Positions 18,179 through 28,541 of a stretch of 32,164 bases of DNA are shown here, piece after piece. Each line of letters starts with the position of its first letter. The stretch's first letter is position 1. The notes below the pieces were generated by a model. That model saw only the letters and a program-made list of their open reading frames with translations, had not been told where the DNA came from and ran no database searches. A program made the translations under genes and the position numbers. The stretch is from an uncultured Prevotellaceae bacterium (lineage in GTDB: Bacteria > Bacteroidota > Bacteroidia > Bacteroidales > Bacteroidaceae): NCBI GenBank assembly GCA_947167835.1, contig CAMVJO010000010.1, forward strand, positions 1 to 32,164, read 5' to 3'.

Positions 18179-19744
18179 TTATCTGTCTATATCGGGAACA
18201 ACGTAGTCAAACGTACCACCAATTGTCACCAGGTCGGCAATCAGATTTCCGCGGCAGGCAGTATCCATAGCATATACCAGAGGAAGTCCCGTAGAGCGGT
18301 AGTGCACACGATAAGGTGACTTGTCGCCCTTACTTTCGAGGAACACACCGAATTGTCCGCGGCTTCCTTCAACGGCAGCGTAGAATGTTCCTTCAGGTAC
18401 TTTGATGATGGGTTTCATCTTTTCCTGATAGTTTCCTTCGGGTATGTTATCAATGAGTTGTTCGATGATTTTCAGACTTTCTTCTATCTCTAACATACGA
18501 ACCATGTAGCGGGCAAAACTATCACCTTCGGTAAAAGTAATTTCTTTGAACTCTACACGATCGTAAGCGTCGTACGGACGAAGTTTTCTCAAGTCATTAT
18601 GCCATCCTGATGCGCGGCCAGTACCGCCGGTGCAACCCATTTTGATGACTTGCTCCTTGCTCAGTACGCCTACGCCTTCCATACGGTTATGGGCAATGAC
18701 ATTACCTGTAAAGATGTCGTGGTATTCTTTCAGTCCCTTACGCATAACGGGAATAAACTCCTTCACACGCTTTACGAAGTTGGGATGAATATCTGCCATC
18801 ACGCCACCAATGGTATTGTAGTTCAGGATTAAGCGTCCGCCGCAGGTTTCTTCAAAGATGTCAAGCACCTTTTCGCGATCACGGAAGCCGTAAAGGAATG
18901 CTGTCGTGGCACCAAGGTCCTGACAGAGGCAAGAGAAATAAAGGATGTGCGAGTCGATACGTTGGAGTTCGTCCATAATAGTACGTATCACCTTCACACG
19001 GTCGCTTACCTCCACGCCCATGGCTTCTTCTATGACTTTACAGAGTGCATGTCGGTTCTGCATAGCGCCCAGATAGTCCATACGGTCTGTCAGCGCCAGC
19101 ATCTGCGGATATGTCATGCTCTCATTCATCTTTTCTATACCACGATGTATATATCCCAGCACAGGATCCACGCGTTTGATGCGTTCACCGTTCAATGCCA
19201 CGCGGAAATGCAATACTCCGTGCGTAGAAGGGTGCTGAGGTCCCATGTTTACCACATAGTCTTCGGGTTCAAAAATCGTATTCTTGTGCGAAGTCAGCGT
19301 TCCGTCCGGCTGCAATTCATAGCAAGTGGTGTCATCACTCAACGGAGCGTTGTCCATTTTCAACGGATTCTGCTCTTCGGGCTTGTCATCTTTACGCAAA
19401 GGGAATCCCACCCAGTCTTCACGCAGGTAAATGCGGCGCATATCGGGATGTCCCGTAAAGATAATACCGAAGAAGTCGTAGGCTTCGCGCTCGTATATGT
19501 GGGCAATGTCCCAGATGTCGGAAACAGTAGGCAGTGTCGGCTGCTCACGGTTAGGACATACGGACTTAATGTTTACTTGCTCGCCTGTTTCGGTAGATTC
19601 CAGTTGGTAAACTACTCCGAAGCCTTCCTCACCCAGATCTTCTGCGGTGAGGAGAACGAGAAAGTCCATTTTCTTTTCTTGGCGCAGGCGCAGCATCTCC
19701 TGATGCAGTTCGGCCGGCGCAATGGTTTGAAATACTAAATTCAT
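18179..19744 (-). CDS. nuoCD: NADH-quinone oxidoreductase fused subunits C/D
   Basis: 521 aa; NuoC-like DIAHIYEREAYDFFGIIFTGHPDMRRIYL then NuoD NMGPQHPSTHGVLHFRVALNGE. Confidence 0.93.
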   Translation of the reverse strand: MNLVFQTIAPAELHQEMLRLRQEKKMDFLVLLTAEDLGEEGFGVVYQLESTETGEQVNIKSVCPNREQPTLPTVSDIWDIAHIYEREAYDFFGIIFTGHPDMRRIYLREDWVGFPLRKDDKPEEQNPLKMDNAPLSDDTTCYELQPDGTLTSHKNTIFEPEDYVVNMGPQHPSTHGVLHFRVALNGERIKRVDPVLGYIHRGIEKMNESMTYPQMLALTDRMDYLGAMQNRHALCKVIEEAMGVEVSDRVKVIRTIMDELQRIDSHILYFSCLCQDLGATTAFLYGFRDREKVLDIFEETCGGRLILNYNTIGGVMADIHPNFVKRVKEFIPVMRKGLKEYHDIFTGNVIAHNRMEGVGVLSKEQVIKMGCTGGTGRASGWHNDLRKLRPYDAYDRVEFKEITFTEGDSFARYMVRMLEIEESLKIIEQLIDNIPEGNYQEKMKPIIKVPEGTFYAAVEGSRGQFGVFLESKGDKSPYRVHYRSTGLPLVYAMDTACRGNLIADLVTIGGTFDYVVPDIDR

Positions 19745-19749
19745 AACGG

Positions 19750-20388
19750 TTAAGCCTCCTCCTGCGTTGCTAATATTTTTTCTGTTCTTTCCTTGTATGC
19801 TTCCTTATAGGGGTCTTTCTGCTTGCGGTTGGTGGTACCGAAGAAGTTTTCTACCTTCACGATGCGTTGAAGTTGCATCATTCCATAAAGGAATGCCTCG
19901 GGGCGCGGCGGACATCCGGGCACATATACATCTACGGGGATGATTTCATCCACTCCGCGAACTACATGATATGATTTGCGGAAGGGACCGCCTGAAATGC
20001 TGCAGCCGCCGATGGCTATCACGTACTTCGGATCTGCCATCTGGTCGTAAAGACGACGTAGCACGGGAGCCATTTTGTTTACTATGGTACCGCTCACCAG
20101 AATCACGTCAGCATGGCGTGGACTGTTACGCGTTACCTCAAAACCGAAGCGGGCTATGTCATAACGGGCAGCACATACTGCCATAAATTCTATGCCGCAG
20201 CAACTGGTAGCGAAGGTCAATGGCCAAAGACTGTTGCTTCTTCCCCAGTCGAACAGGTCATCCAGACTTTTTACTACGACATTCACTCCGTTTTCGTTGA
20301 GTTTAGCAACCAACTCCTCGTATGTTTCGTTGTCGTTAAACTCTTCGTAGGGAATAGACTTGATTTTTGCTTTTTTCATCAGTGCCAT
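19750..20388 (-). CDS. nuoB: NADH-quinone oxidoreductase subunit B
   Basis: 212 aa; TFATSCCGIEFMA, IAIGGCSISGG, VPGCPPRPEAFLYGM. Confidence 0.94.
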   Translation of the reverse strand: MALMKKAKIKSIPYEEFNDNETYEELVAKLNENGVNVVVKSLDDLFDWGRSNSLWPLTFATSCCGIEFMAVCAARYDIARFGFEVTRNSPRHADVILVSGTIVNKMAPVLRRLYDQMADPKYVIAIGGCSISGGPFRKSYHVVRGVDEIIPVDVYVPGCPPRPEAFLYGMMQLQRIVKVENFFGTTNRKQKDPYKEAYKERTEKILATQEEA

Positions 20389-20729
20389 TTCAACGCTCCT
20401 TTCCTCCAGGCGTATGCCAAGCCCAGAATTAAAATAAACAGGAAGAATAGCACACTGAAAAGTCCGGCCGGTCCGAGACTACGCATGACGACGGCCCAGG
20501 GAAACAGGAACATCGTTTCTACGTCGAACATCAAAAAGAGAATGGCAAAGAGGTAATATCCCACTCTGAACTGCATCCATGAGCGTCCTCGGGTTGGAAT
20601 ACCACATTCATAAGGCTCCTCTTTCTGAGGGTTGAAACTGCGGGGCGATAGCAGCGTTGCCAATATCGTTACCACAGCCACAAATCCCACACCGGTCAAC
20701 AATGCTGTGACAAACAAGGTAAAATTCAT
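20379..20729 (-). CDS. nuoA: NADH-quinone oxidoreductase subunit A
   Basis: 116 aa; EPYECGIPTRGRSWMQFRVGYYLFAILFLMFDVETMFLFPWA. Confidence 0.93.
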   Translation of the reverse strand: MNFTLFVTALLTGVGFVAVVTILATLLSPRSFNPQKEEPYECGIPTRGRSWMQFRVGYYLFAILFLMFDVETMFLFPWAVVMRSLGPAGLFSVLFFLFILILGLAYAWRKGALKWH

Positions 20730-21069
20730 TGCTCTTGTGTGTTTTGTGTTTATTGATTAATACTTATTATTTGATTCTCACGTTTGTTCGTAGGGCAAAA
20801 AGTGTTAAGCAGAGATGTATGCGACGCCGGAACAAAGGAAGAGAGGTATGCTCTCTTATTGCGTCAGGCGGACAATACATTGTCAAGGCATAAAGATGCG
20901 AAGATGGCCCGAACAAGCGTAAGATACGTCACAGTCATACGCAAAAGCCACACATATAGCAAACAACCCACGAAAACACACTTGTTTCCGCGAGTATTAA
21001 GGGTTATTCACCTAAATACTCTCGAATAAGAAGTATTGCCCTTTTTCACATCTTTTGCTTTAACGTCTG

Positions 21070-21077
21070 CAAAAATA
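21070..21077 (-). promoter_or_regulatory. Candidate -7 box (TATTTTTG) for nuo operon
   Basis: CAAAAATA on + strand; nearest TAnnTTTG upstream of nuoA, implying a ~330 nt leader. Confidence 0.35.
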
Positions 21078-21234
21078 CAAAATAAAAGTTAATCCGCTGC
21101 ACGATGATTTAATATTTTTTCTATTATCCAGTATTATAGGGCTGTTCATTGTTATTGTGTACAGCGGATGTGGCACATGGCGGCACATGTCTCCGCATGG
21201 GCTGCAAACAGAAGAAATATGGCACATCGTCAGA

Positions 21235-21318
21235 TTCTCCTCGCGATGAGAAAGTTTTCTCTACGCGTTGAGAATATTTTCTCTTCGCGATGAGAAAGTT
21301 TTCTCACGGCGAAGAGAC
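21235..21318 (+). repeat. Palindromic tandem array B (4 units, 22+22+22+18 bp)
   Basis: TTCTCCTCGCGATGAGAAAGTT TTCTCTACGCGTTGAGAATATT TTCTCTTCGCGATGAGAAAGTT TTCTCACGGCGAAGAGAC; same unit order as array A. Confidence 0.9.
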
Positions 21319-21421
21319 AAAATTTGAAGCGCCACTATACAAAACCCTTGACGATTCCATGCGTAGCGGTGTGCTAAAAGTTAAAATAACTGAAACTAAT
21401 ATGTTTATTTGTCTGATATTC

Positions 21422-21430
21422 GTAATTTTG
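21422..21430 (+). promoter_or_regulatory. -7 box (TAATTTTG)
   Basis: GTAATTTTGCAA ~30 bp upstream of ATG at 21460. Confidence 0.5.
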
Positions 21431-21459
21431 CAACACAGAAACATGATTTTTATCGCATT

Positions 21460-22098
21460 ATGAGAAAAATATTGCTTTGCCTCTTTTCCCTGCTGCTGAT
21501 GATTCCTGCCATAGCTCAGCAGAGTCAGGAAACGAAACGCATCAACAGAGCGGTGATATACCCGGAATTTCGTCATGCCAAGATACTTCAGACTTTTGGC
21601 CGCTACGTAATGGGCGATGTCAATATCTATGTGAAAGATGCCTCGCTGCTTTTCATAGATAAGGACAAGACAGTGCGTCAGGCTGCCAACAAAAATATCA
21701 TCGGTGTGCAGTTTGACGACACTACCAAGTATATGCGCGTGGATGACACAGCGATGGGACTTGTTCTGGCCGAGAGCAAAAGCAATGCCTTGCTCTGCGT
21801 GACTGTCTTGGACGAGGAAAAACACAAGACCGAGACACTTTCGTTTGCGGATATCGACCTGGGAACGACGAATATCCTTGTAGAACTGAATACCGACAAC
21901 GAGGGACGGCTTGGTGTGCCGCTGAAAGATACTTTCTACTTCAGCATCAAAGGGCGCATCGTACAAGCAAACGAGACGAACCTGAAAAAAGAAATCCGTC
22001 CGGAGATGAAGAAGGAATTCCGCGAACTGATGGAAGACCGCTGGTGGAGTTGGAAAGATCCCAAGAACCTAAAAGATATTTTACGCTTTTTACCCTAA
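21460..22098 (+). CDS. Exported hypothetical protein
   Basis: Signal peptide MRKILLCLFSLLLMIPAIAQ; no recognised domain; start moved to MRKIL. Confidence 0.7.
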   Translation: MRKILLCLFSLLLMIPAIAQQSQETKRINRAVIYPEFRHAKILQTFGRYVMGDVNIYVKDASLLFIDKDKTVRQAANKNIIGVQFDDTTKYMRVDDTAMGLVLAESKSNALLCVTVLDEEKHKTETLSFADIDLGTTNILVELNTDNEGRLGVPLKDTFYFSIKGRIVQANETNLKKEIRPEMKKEFRELMEDRWWSWKDPKNLKDILRFLP

Positions 22099-22099
22099 A

Positions 22100-22285
22100 G
22101 GGTTGTTCTAAAAATTAGGCTGTTTTGAGTTTTCGAAGATTTTTGAGTGATTTTGTATTTAATTTCGCAGAAGCATAGTAACCTATGGTTCAAGGAATAA
22201 AAGACAAAAGCGCCAAAAAGATTGAAAAATCATACAGACTTAAATGGACTTCCCAATATTTATAAACTAATTTTTAGAACAACCC
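22100..22285 (+). mobile_element. MITE-like element, family 1, copy 2
   Basis: GGGTTGTTCTAAAAATTAG...CTAATTTTTAGAACAACCC; TAAA direct repeats at 22096-22099 and 22286-22289. Confidence 0.88.
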
Positions 22286-22291
22286 TAAAAC

Positions 22292-23431
22292 ATGAACAGG
22301 AAAAATAAATGGATATATATGCTTGCGGGCTGTATATCCATATTTTATTTGAGTTGCACGCAGCAGGCACGCACGGCTACGCAGTCGGATGCCGCCACTG
22401 CCGCGCCCGATAGTATTTCACCAGAGGAATCGGCTGCCGACTCCGCCATACAGAGAAAAGACACGCTGACATTTGCCTTTTGCGGCGACATTATGATGGG
22501 TACTACCTTCCCCGATATCATGCTGCCGCCACAAGATGGTGCGAACCTCCTGAAAGATTGCAGCAAGTTCACGCTTTCGGCTGATATGGCGCTGGGAAAT
22601 CTCGAAGGCACGCTTTGCGACGGAGGCAGGACGGACAAAAAACAGGGTAAGTACTGCTATGCGTTCCGCACTCCGGTAAAATATGTCAAAAACCTGACGG
22701 ATGCGGGCTTCGACTACCTGAGTATGGCGAATAATCACGCCAACGATTTCGGACAGGAGGGCATTCTCTCCACAGAACAGGCACTCACGGAAAACGGCAT
22801 CGCCTTTTCGGGTATTTCGGGCCGCAGGGAATATGCCGTTGTCGAACGTGCGGGCTATCGCATCGGCGTCTGCGCTTTCGGACACAACAATTATACGATT
22901 CGCCACCTCGATACCGTTCGCGTAAAGGACATTATCCAACGTTTGCGCGACACAGAAAAGGTGGATATCCTCATCGTTTCCTTTCATGGCGGAGCCGAAG
23001 GGCGCGACAAGGCACATTTGCCTATGGGACACGAGACTTTTCTGGGCGAAGACCGCGGAAATCTGCGCACCTTCGCACATCTGTGCATAGACCTCGGAGC
23101 TGACATCGTTTATGGGCACGGTCCGCACATTCCGCGCTGCATAGAAATGTATAAAGACCGCCTTATTGCCTATAGTCTGGGAAATTTCTGCACGCCCTAC
23201 GGCATCAGTCTCACGGGCATCTCGGGTTATGCTCCCTTGCTCGAAGTTAAAACTATGGGCGACGGCACTTTCGTCAGCGGACACATACATTCCATGACAC
23301 AGGTGCGGGGAATCGGACCGCGCATCGACCAAACGCATGCGGCTGCCCAACTTATCAGAAGTCTTACGGAGGCAGATATCAAACCTTCGCACATCAATAT
23401 CAGCACATCGGGGATAATCACCAGAAAGTAA
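22292..23431 (+). CDS. CapA-family (PGA_cap metallophosphoesterase-like) lipoprotein
   Basis: Lipobox FYLSC; LTFAFCGDIMMG, GNLEGTLCD, MANNHANDFGQEG, VVSFHGGAE, GHGPHIPRCIEMYKDRLIAYSLGNF. Confidence 0.85.
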   Translation: MNRKNKWIYMLAGCISIFYLSCTQQARTATQSDAATAAPDSISPEESAADSAIQRKDTLTFAFCGDIMMGTTFPDIMLPPQDGANLLKDCSKFTLSADMALGNLEGTLCDGGRTDKKQGKYCYAFRTPVKYVKNLTDAGFDYLSMANNHANDFGQEGILSTEQALTENGIAFSGISGRREYAVVERAGYRIGVCAFGHNNYTIRHLDTVRVKDIIQRLRDTEKVDILIVSFHGGAEGRDKAHLPMGHETFLGEDRGNLRTFAHLCIDLGADIVYGHGPHIPRCIEMYKDRLIAYSLGNFCTPYGISLTGISGYAPLLEVKTMGDGTFVSGHIHSMTQVRGIGPRIDQTHAAAQLIRSLTEADIKPSHINISTSGIITRK

Positions 23432-23524
23432 CCTCAAACATCACATTCCGGCCGGATAAACGACTGAAACTCCGTATTTTTGAAAAAAAACGGCACAAAA
23501 TATTGCACATTAGCCAATAATGTG

Positions 23525-23532
23525 TAATTTTG
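23525..23532 (+). promoter_or_regulatory. -7 box (TAATTTTG) with TTG ~19 bp upstream, for tetR-type gene
   Basis: TTGCACATTAGCCAATAATGTGTAATTTTG matches TTG-N19-TAnnTTTG. Confidence 0.6.
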
Positions 23533-23558
23533 CAGGAAACAAACAAATATGAAGTCTT

Positions 23559-24146
23559 ATGTCGGTAAGTAAAACACGCCAGAAATTAGTGGAAGTAGCC
23601 CGCGATCTCTTTGCACGTAAGGGAATGGAAGAAACAACCATGAACGATATTGCAGTAGCTTCGGGACGTGGACGCAGAACGCTTTACACTTATTTCCGCA
23701 ACAAGGAGGAACTCTATCGTGCCGTCATAGAAAACGAATTGGACGGCCTGTCAGAAGTAATGGACGAGGTGGCATCGGCAAATATTGCGCCGGAGCGCAA
23801 ACTCTTCATGCTGGCATACACCCATCTCAACGCGATAAAAGAAACTGTTGCCCGCAACGGTAGCCTGCGTGCCGAATTCTTCAGGAATATCTGGACCGTA
23901 GAGAAAAGTCGCCGTGCTTTCGACCGCGAAGAGCGCGACATACTGCGCCGCATCATGGAGGAAGGTGTGCGTAGCGGCACATTCAAGATAGACAGTGTGG
24001 TGCTCATGGCCGATATCTTCCACTATTCCCTGCGCGGACTGGAGGTACCGTATATTTACGACCGACTTGGTCCTGGTATCTCCGAGGCACAGGCAGAACC
24101 CTTCGTGATGAAACTCATTAACCGCGCCATGGGCGTTGCGGAATAG
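23559..24146 (+). CDS. TetR/AcrR-family transcriptional regulator
   Basis: 195 aa; ARDLFARKGMEETTMNDIAVASGRGRRTLYTYFRNKEELYRAV helix-turn-helix. Confidence 0.88.
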   Translation: MSVSKTRQKLVEVARDLFARKGMEETTMNDIAVASGRGRRTLYTYFRNKEELYRAVIENELDGLSEVMDEVASANIAPERKLFMLAYTHLNAIKETVARNGSLRAEFFRNIWTVEKSRRAFDREERDILRRIMEEGVRSGTFKIDSVVLMADIFHYSLRGLEVPYIYDRLGPGISEAQAEPFVMKLINRAMGVAE

Positions 24147-24212
24147 CACAGAGTTCAGTACAAGAGTCAATTAGAAAATTTTTACTCGCAACAAGAATAA
24201 ATTTACACAAAT

Positions 24213-24959
24213 ATGAAATTACTTGAAGGAAAGACAGCACTCATTACCGGTGCTGCACGCGGCATTGGCAAGGCCATTGCTCTGAAATTTGCAGAAGAAG
24301 GCGCAAATATCGCCTTTACCGACCTCGTTATTGACGAAAACGGCAAACAGACCGAAGCAGAAATAGCAGCCAAAGGCGTGAAATGCCTGGGTTATGCCTC
24401 GAACGCCGCCGATTTTGCACAGACAGAAGAAGTGGTGCAGAAGGTAAAAGAAGATTTCGGCAGCATCGACATTCTTGTGAACAATGCAGGAATCACCAAG
24501 GACGGTCTGATGATGCGCATGACTGAGCAACAATGGGATGCCGTGATAGCAGTAAATCTGAAGTCGGCATTCAATTTCATTCATGCCTGCACTCCGATCA
24601 TGATGCGCCAACGTAGCGGTTCTATCATCAACATGGCCAGCGTTGTCGGCGTACATGGAAACGCAGGACAGAGCAATTACGCAGCTTCCAAGGCAGGCCT
24701 CATCGCTTTGGCCAAGAGTGTGGCACAGGAAATGGGCAGTCGCGGCATTCGCGCCAACGCTATCGCCCCGGGCTTCATCGAAACAGCCATGACAGCCGCA
24801 CTTCCCGAAGAAGTTCGCAAGGAATGGTGCAACAAGATTCCACTTCGCCGCGGCGGACAGGTAGAAGACATTGCAAATGTCGCCACTTTTCTCGCCAGCG
24901 ACATGGCTTCCTACGTCACTGGCCAGGTTATCCAGGTGGATGGCGGTATGAATATGTAA
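24213..24959 (+). CDS. fabG: 3-oxoacyl-[ACP] reductase
   Basis: 248 aa SDR; TGAARGIGKAIA, NNAGITKDGLMMRM, YAASKAG, PGFIETAMT, YVTGQVIQVDGGMNM. Confidence 0.92.
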   Translation: MKLLEGKTALITGAARGIGKAIALKFAEEGANIAFTDLVIDENGKQTEAEIAAKGVKCLGYASNAADFAQTEEVVQKVKEDFGSIDILVNNAGITKDGLMMRMTEQQWDAVIAVNLKSAFNFIHACTPIMMRQRSGSIINMASVVGVHGNAGQSNYAASKAGLIALAKSVAQEMGSRGIRANAIAPGFIETAMTAALPEEVRKEWCNKIPLRRGGQVEDIANVATFLASDMASYVTGQVIQVDGGMNM

Positions 24960-24980
24960 AAACATCCGCATCTAAGAATA

Positions 24981-25025
24981 AAGAAGGGCGCAGCCGATGA
25001 TTTGGCCGTGCCCTTCTTTGTTTTT
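24981..25025 (+). terminator. fabG terminator
   Basis: AAGAAGGGC...GCCCTTCTTTGTTTTT. Confidence 0.8.
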
Positions 25026-25082
25026 CCCGCATCTACAACCGAAGATATTCGCGGAATCTTCACAAAACTCCCAACTCCAAAA

Positions 25083-25490
25083 AACTACCCCGGAAACAAG
25101 GGAAATTAGCTCGGAGCAAAAAAAAATTAAATCCGAGCTAATTTTAGGGTTGTTCTGAAAATTAGTTTATAATTATAGGGAAGTCTTGTTTGGTCTGTAT
25201 GCTTTTTCATTCTTTTTGGCACTTTTGTCTTTAATTCCTTGAACCATAGAAGACTATGCTTCTGCGAAACTAAAAACAAAATCACTCAAAAATCTTTGAA
25301 AAATCAAAACAGCCTAATTTTTAGAACAACCCTTTAAATAGTGTCGAGCTAATTTTTTATACCTCCGAGCTAATTTTTTATACCTCCGAGCCCATTATCC
25401 CCATATTGCCCAAATCGCCCATTATTCCCCATAAAATCACCTTCAAAAACCTCGTAATAACACAATACCGTCATCCCGTTATAACGAAAA
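25083..25490 (+). repeat. CTCGGAG-type repeat, copy L3, interrupted by MITE
   Basis: AGCTCGGAGC...CCGAGCTAATTTTA before the MITE; AATAGTGTCGAGCTAATTTTTTATACCTCCGAGC...CCCCATATTGCCCAAATCGCCCATT...CCCGTTATAACGA after it. Confidence 0.8.
25147..25332 (-). mobile_element. MITE-like element, family 1, copy 3 (reverse orientation)
   Basis: GGGTTGTTCTGAAAATTAG...CTAATTTTTAGAACAACCC; TTTA repeats at 25143-25146 and 25333-25336. Confidence 0.88.
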
Positions 25491-25518
25491 ACGGGCTCAT
25501 CGAAAGTGATGAGCCCGT
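25491..25518 (-). terminator. gap terminator hairpin
   Basis: ACGGGCTCAT...ATGAGCCCGT. Confidence 0.7.
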
Positions 25519-25545
25519 AATTGGATTTTAGATACGAACAAACAA

Positions 25546-26586
<1,041 letters not shown>

Positions 26587-26692
26587 TTAAGATTTATACT
26601 TTTCACGTTCATACACCGCAAAAGCGGGGTGCTGTAAGGCGCTTTTTCAGGAAAAAATTGAGTTTATGTACACTTTTTTCCTTATAGCGTTG

Positions 26693-26700
26693 CAAAATTA
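26693..26700 (-). promoter_or_regulatory. -7 box (TAATTTTG) for gap
   Basis: CAAAATTA on + strand upstream of gap, with upstream TTGC on minus strand. Confidence 0.55.
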
Positions 26701-26881
26701 CAAATTACTTTTTATTTTTGCGCAAAGAAAATCCAAAATAATCTACATTTTGTCAGACTTTTATCCACTTTTTGTCAAAAAAAGCTGGATTTTGCAAGTC
26801 GAGTTGAAAAAAATGTAAGTCATTTTTCAGTTTTCCCCGTAAAAAAGAAACAATATTCATCAATTCTAAAAATTTTATACT

Positions 26882-27316
26882 ATGGGATTCGTAAAAGATT
26901 TCAAGGAATTTGCCATGAGAGGCAATGTTTTAGACATGGCTGTCGGTGTAATCATTGGCGGCGCGTTCGGAAAAATCATCAGCAGCATGGTTGATGACGT
27001 TATCATGCCGGTAGTCAGCAAACTCACGGGCGGAATAGATTTTACCAACCTCTATCTGCCGCTTTCAGAGAACGTAGAAATGGGACTCTCGCTGGAAAAA
27101 GCACGCGAAATGGGATCTGTGCTTGCTTACGGTCAGTTCTTGCAGAATACCGTGGACTTCCTCATCGTGGCCTTCTGCATATTCCTCATGATCAAGGGCA
27201 TTGCAAAACTTAACCGCAAGAAAGAAGAACCCGCTCCCGAAGCTCCTGCCGCTCCCGAGCCATCTGCAGAAGAAAAGTTGCTCACCGAAATTCGCGACCT
27301 TCTGAAAAACAAATAA
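26882..27316 (+). CDS. mscL: Large-conductance mechanosensitive channel
   Basis: 144 aa; [39 protein letters not shown]. Confidence 0.95.
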   Translation: MGFVKDFKEFAMRGNVLDMAVGVIIGGAFGKIISSMVDDVIMPVVSKLTGGIDFTNLYLPLSENVEMGLSLEKAREMGSVLAYGQFLQNTVDFLIVAFCIFLMIKGIAKLNRKKEEPAPEAPAAPEPSAEEKLLTEIRDLLKNK

Positions 27317-27337
27317 TACTGACAGAATCATTTAAAA

Positions 27338-27377
27338 CGAGTTGGCAGATTCCTCGCAATTTGCCAACTCGCATTTT
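27338..27377 (+). terminator. mscL terminator
   Basis: CGAGTTGGCA...TTGCCAACTCGCATTTTT. Confidence 0.8.
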
Positions 27378-27518
27378 TAAGGGTAGCAGCAAAATTCAGA
27401 TTATCGGTACTGAATAAAAAGGACCTCCCAGAAATAAGATTCTATTTCCCGACAATAAGATTTTAAGCTCTAAAACAAACCAAAAAGATTCCCCTGGATT
27501 TCACAAGAGCCCCGCTTC

Positions 27519-28259
27519 ATGAATTACAAACAGGAACATATAAAACCCTACGACGCACAACGCGAAAAAGGAGAGCAGGTTGAAGAAATGTTTGACAACA
27601 TTTCCCATTCCTACGACCTACTTAATCATTTCCTTTCCCTGGGTATCGATCGCAAGTGGCGCAAGGCTGCCATCAACTCCCTGAAAGCTTTTCATCCCCG
27701 CCACATACTTGATGTTGCTACGGGCACAGGCGATTTTGCCTTGCTTTCTGCTTCGATGCTTGAGCCGGAAAAACTTTTAGGCGTGGATATTTCAGAAGGT
27801 ATGATGCAGGTAGCGCGAAAAAAAGCGGCAGAACAACATCTGGATGCCGTCGTAAGTTTCCAGAAAGAGGACTGTATGCAACTCAGCCTCGACGATAATT
27901 CCTTCGATGCCGTAACTGTGGCGTATGGTGTGCGCAATTTTGCGGATTTAGAACGGGGACTGCGCGAAATGCTTCGCGTATTGCGTCCGGATGGCCGACT
28001 TGTCATCATAGAGCTCACCGCTCCCAAGTCTTTTCCCATGAAACAATTATTTTGGCTCTACTCCCATATTTATATGCCCCTGATTGGACGGTTAATCTCC
28101 CGAGACAATAAAGCATATTCCTACCTTCCCGCCACAATGGAGGCGTTTCCGCAAGGAGAAGTGATGCAGCAAATTCTGCAACGTTGCGGCTATGCCGACG
28201 TTTCGTTCAGGCGTTTCACATTTGGTCTGAGCACGCTTTATACAGCTCGGAAGCCATAA
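27519..28259 (+). CDS. menG: Demethylmenaquinone methyltransferase (UbiE/MenG)
   Basis: 246 aa; ILDVATGTGDFALL, VTVAYGVRNFADLERGLREMLRVLRPDGRLVIIELTAP, FGLSTLYTARKP. Confidence 0.9.
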   Translation: MNYKQEHIKPYDAQREKGEQVEEMFDNISHSYDLLNHFLSLGIDRKWRKAAINSLKAFHPRHILDVATGTGDFALLSASMLEPEKLLGVDISEGMMQVARKKAAEQHLDAVVSFQKEDCMQLSLDDNSFDAVTVAYGVRNFADLERGLREMLRVLRPDGRLVIIELTAPKSFPMKQLFWLYSHIYMPLIGRLISRDNKAYSYLPATMEAFPQGEVMQQILQRCGYADVSFRRFTFGLSTLYTARKP

Positions 28260-28324
28260 TCGTTTCTGTCGGACTATCAACAGATTTCCACACAATAAAT
28301 AATTTTTGCAAGGATTACTCTTAA

Positions 28325-28509
28325 GGGATGTTCTATAAATTACGTTTTTAAGAAACTGGTCTCTATTTTATTCTGCTTGTTTTTGAAATCTTTTTGCCGT
28401 CTTTAGCTTTAATTCCTTGAACCGTAGCTCGCTACGCTCCTTCGTCATTAAAGCTAAATCCAATCAAAATCTAAACAAAAACAATGCAGCCTAATTTATA
28501 GAACATCCC
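28325..28509 (-). mobile_element. MITE-like element, family 2, copy A
   Basis: GGGATGTTCTATAAATTA...TAATTTATAGAACATCCC, 185 bp; TTAA at 28321-28324 and 28510-28513. Confidence 0.9.
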
Positions 28510-28541
28510 TTAAAATAGATACACTTCAATTATTCCCCACT

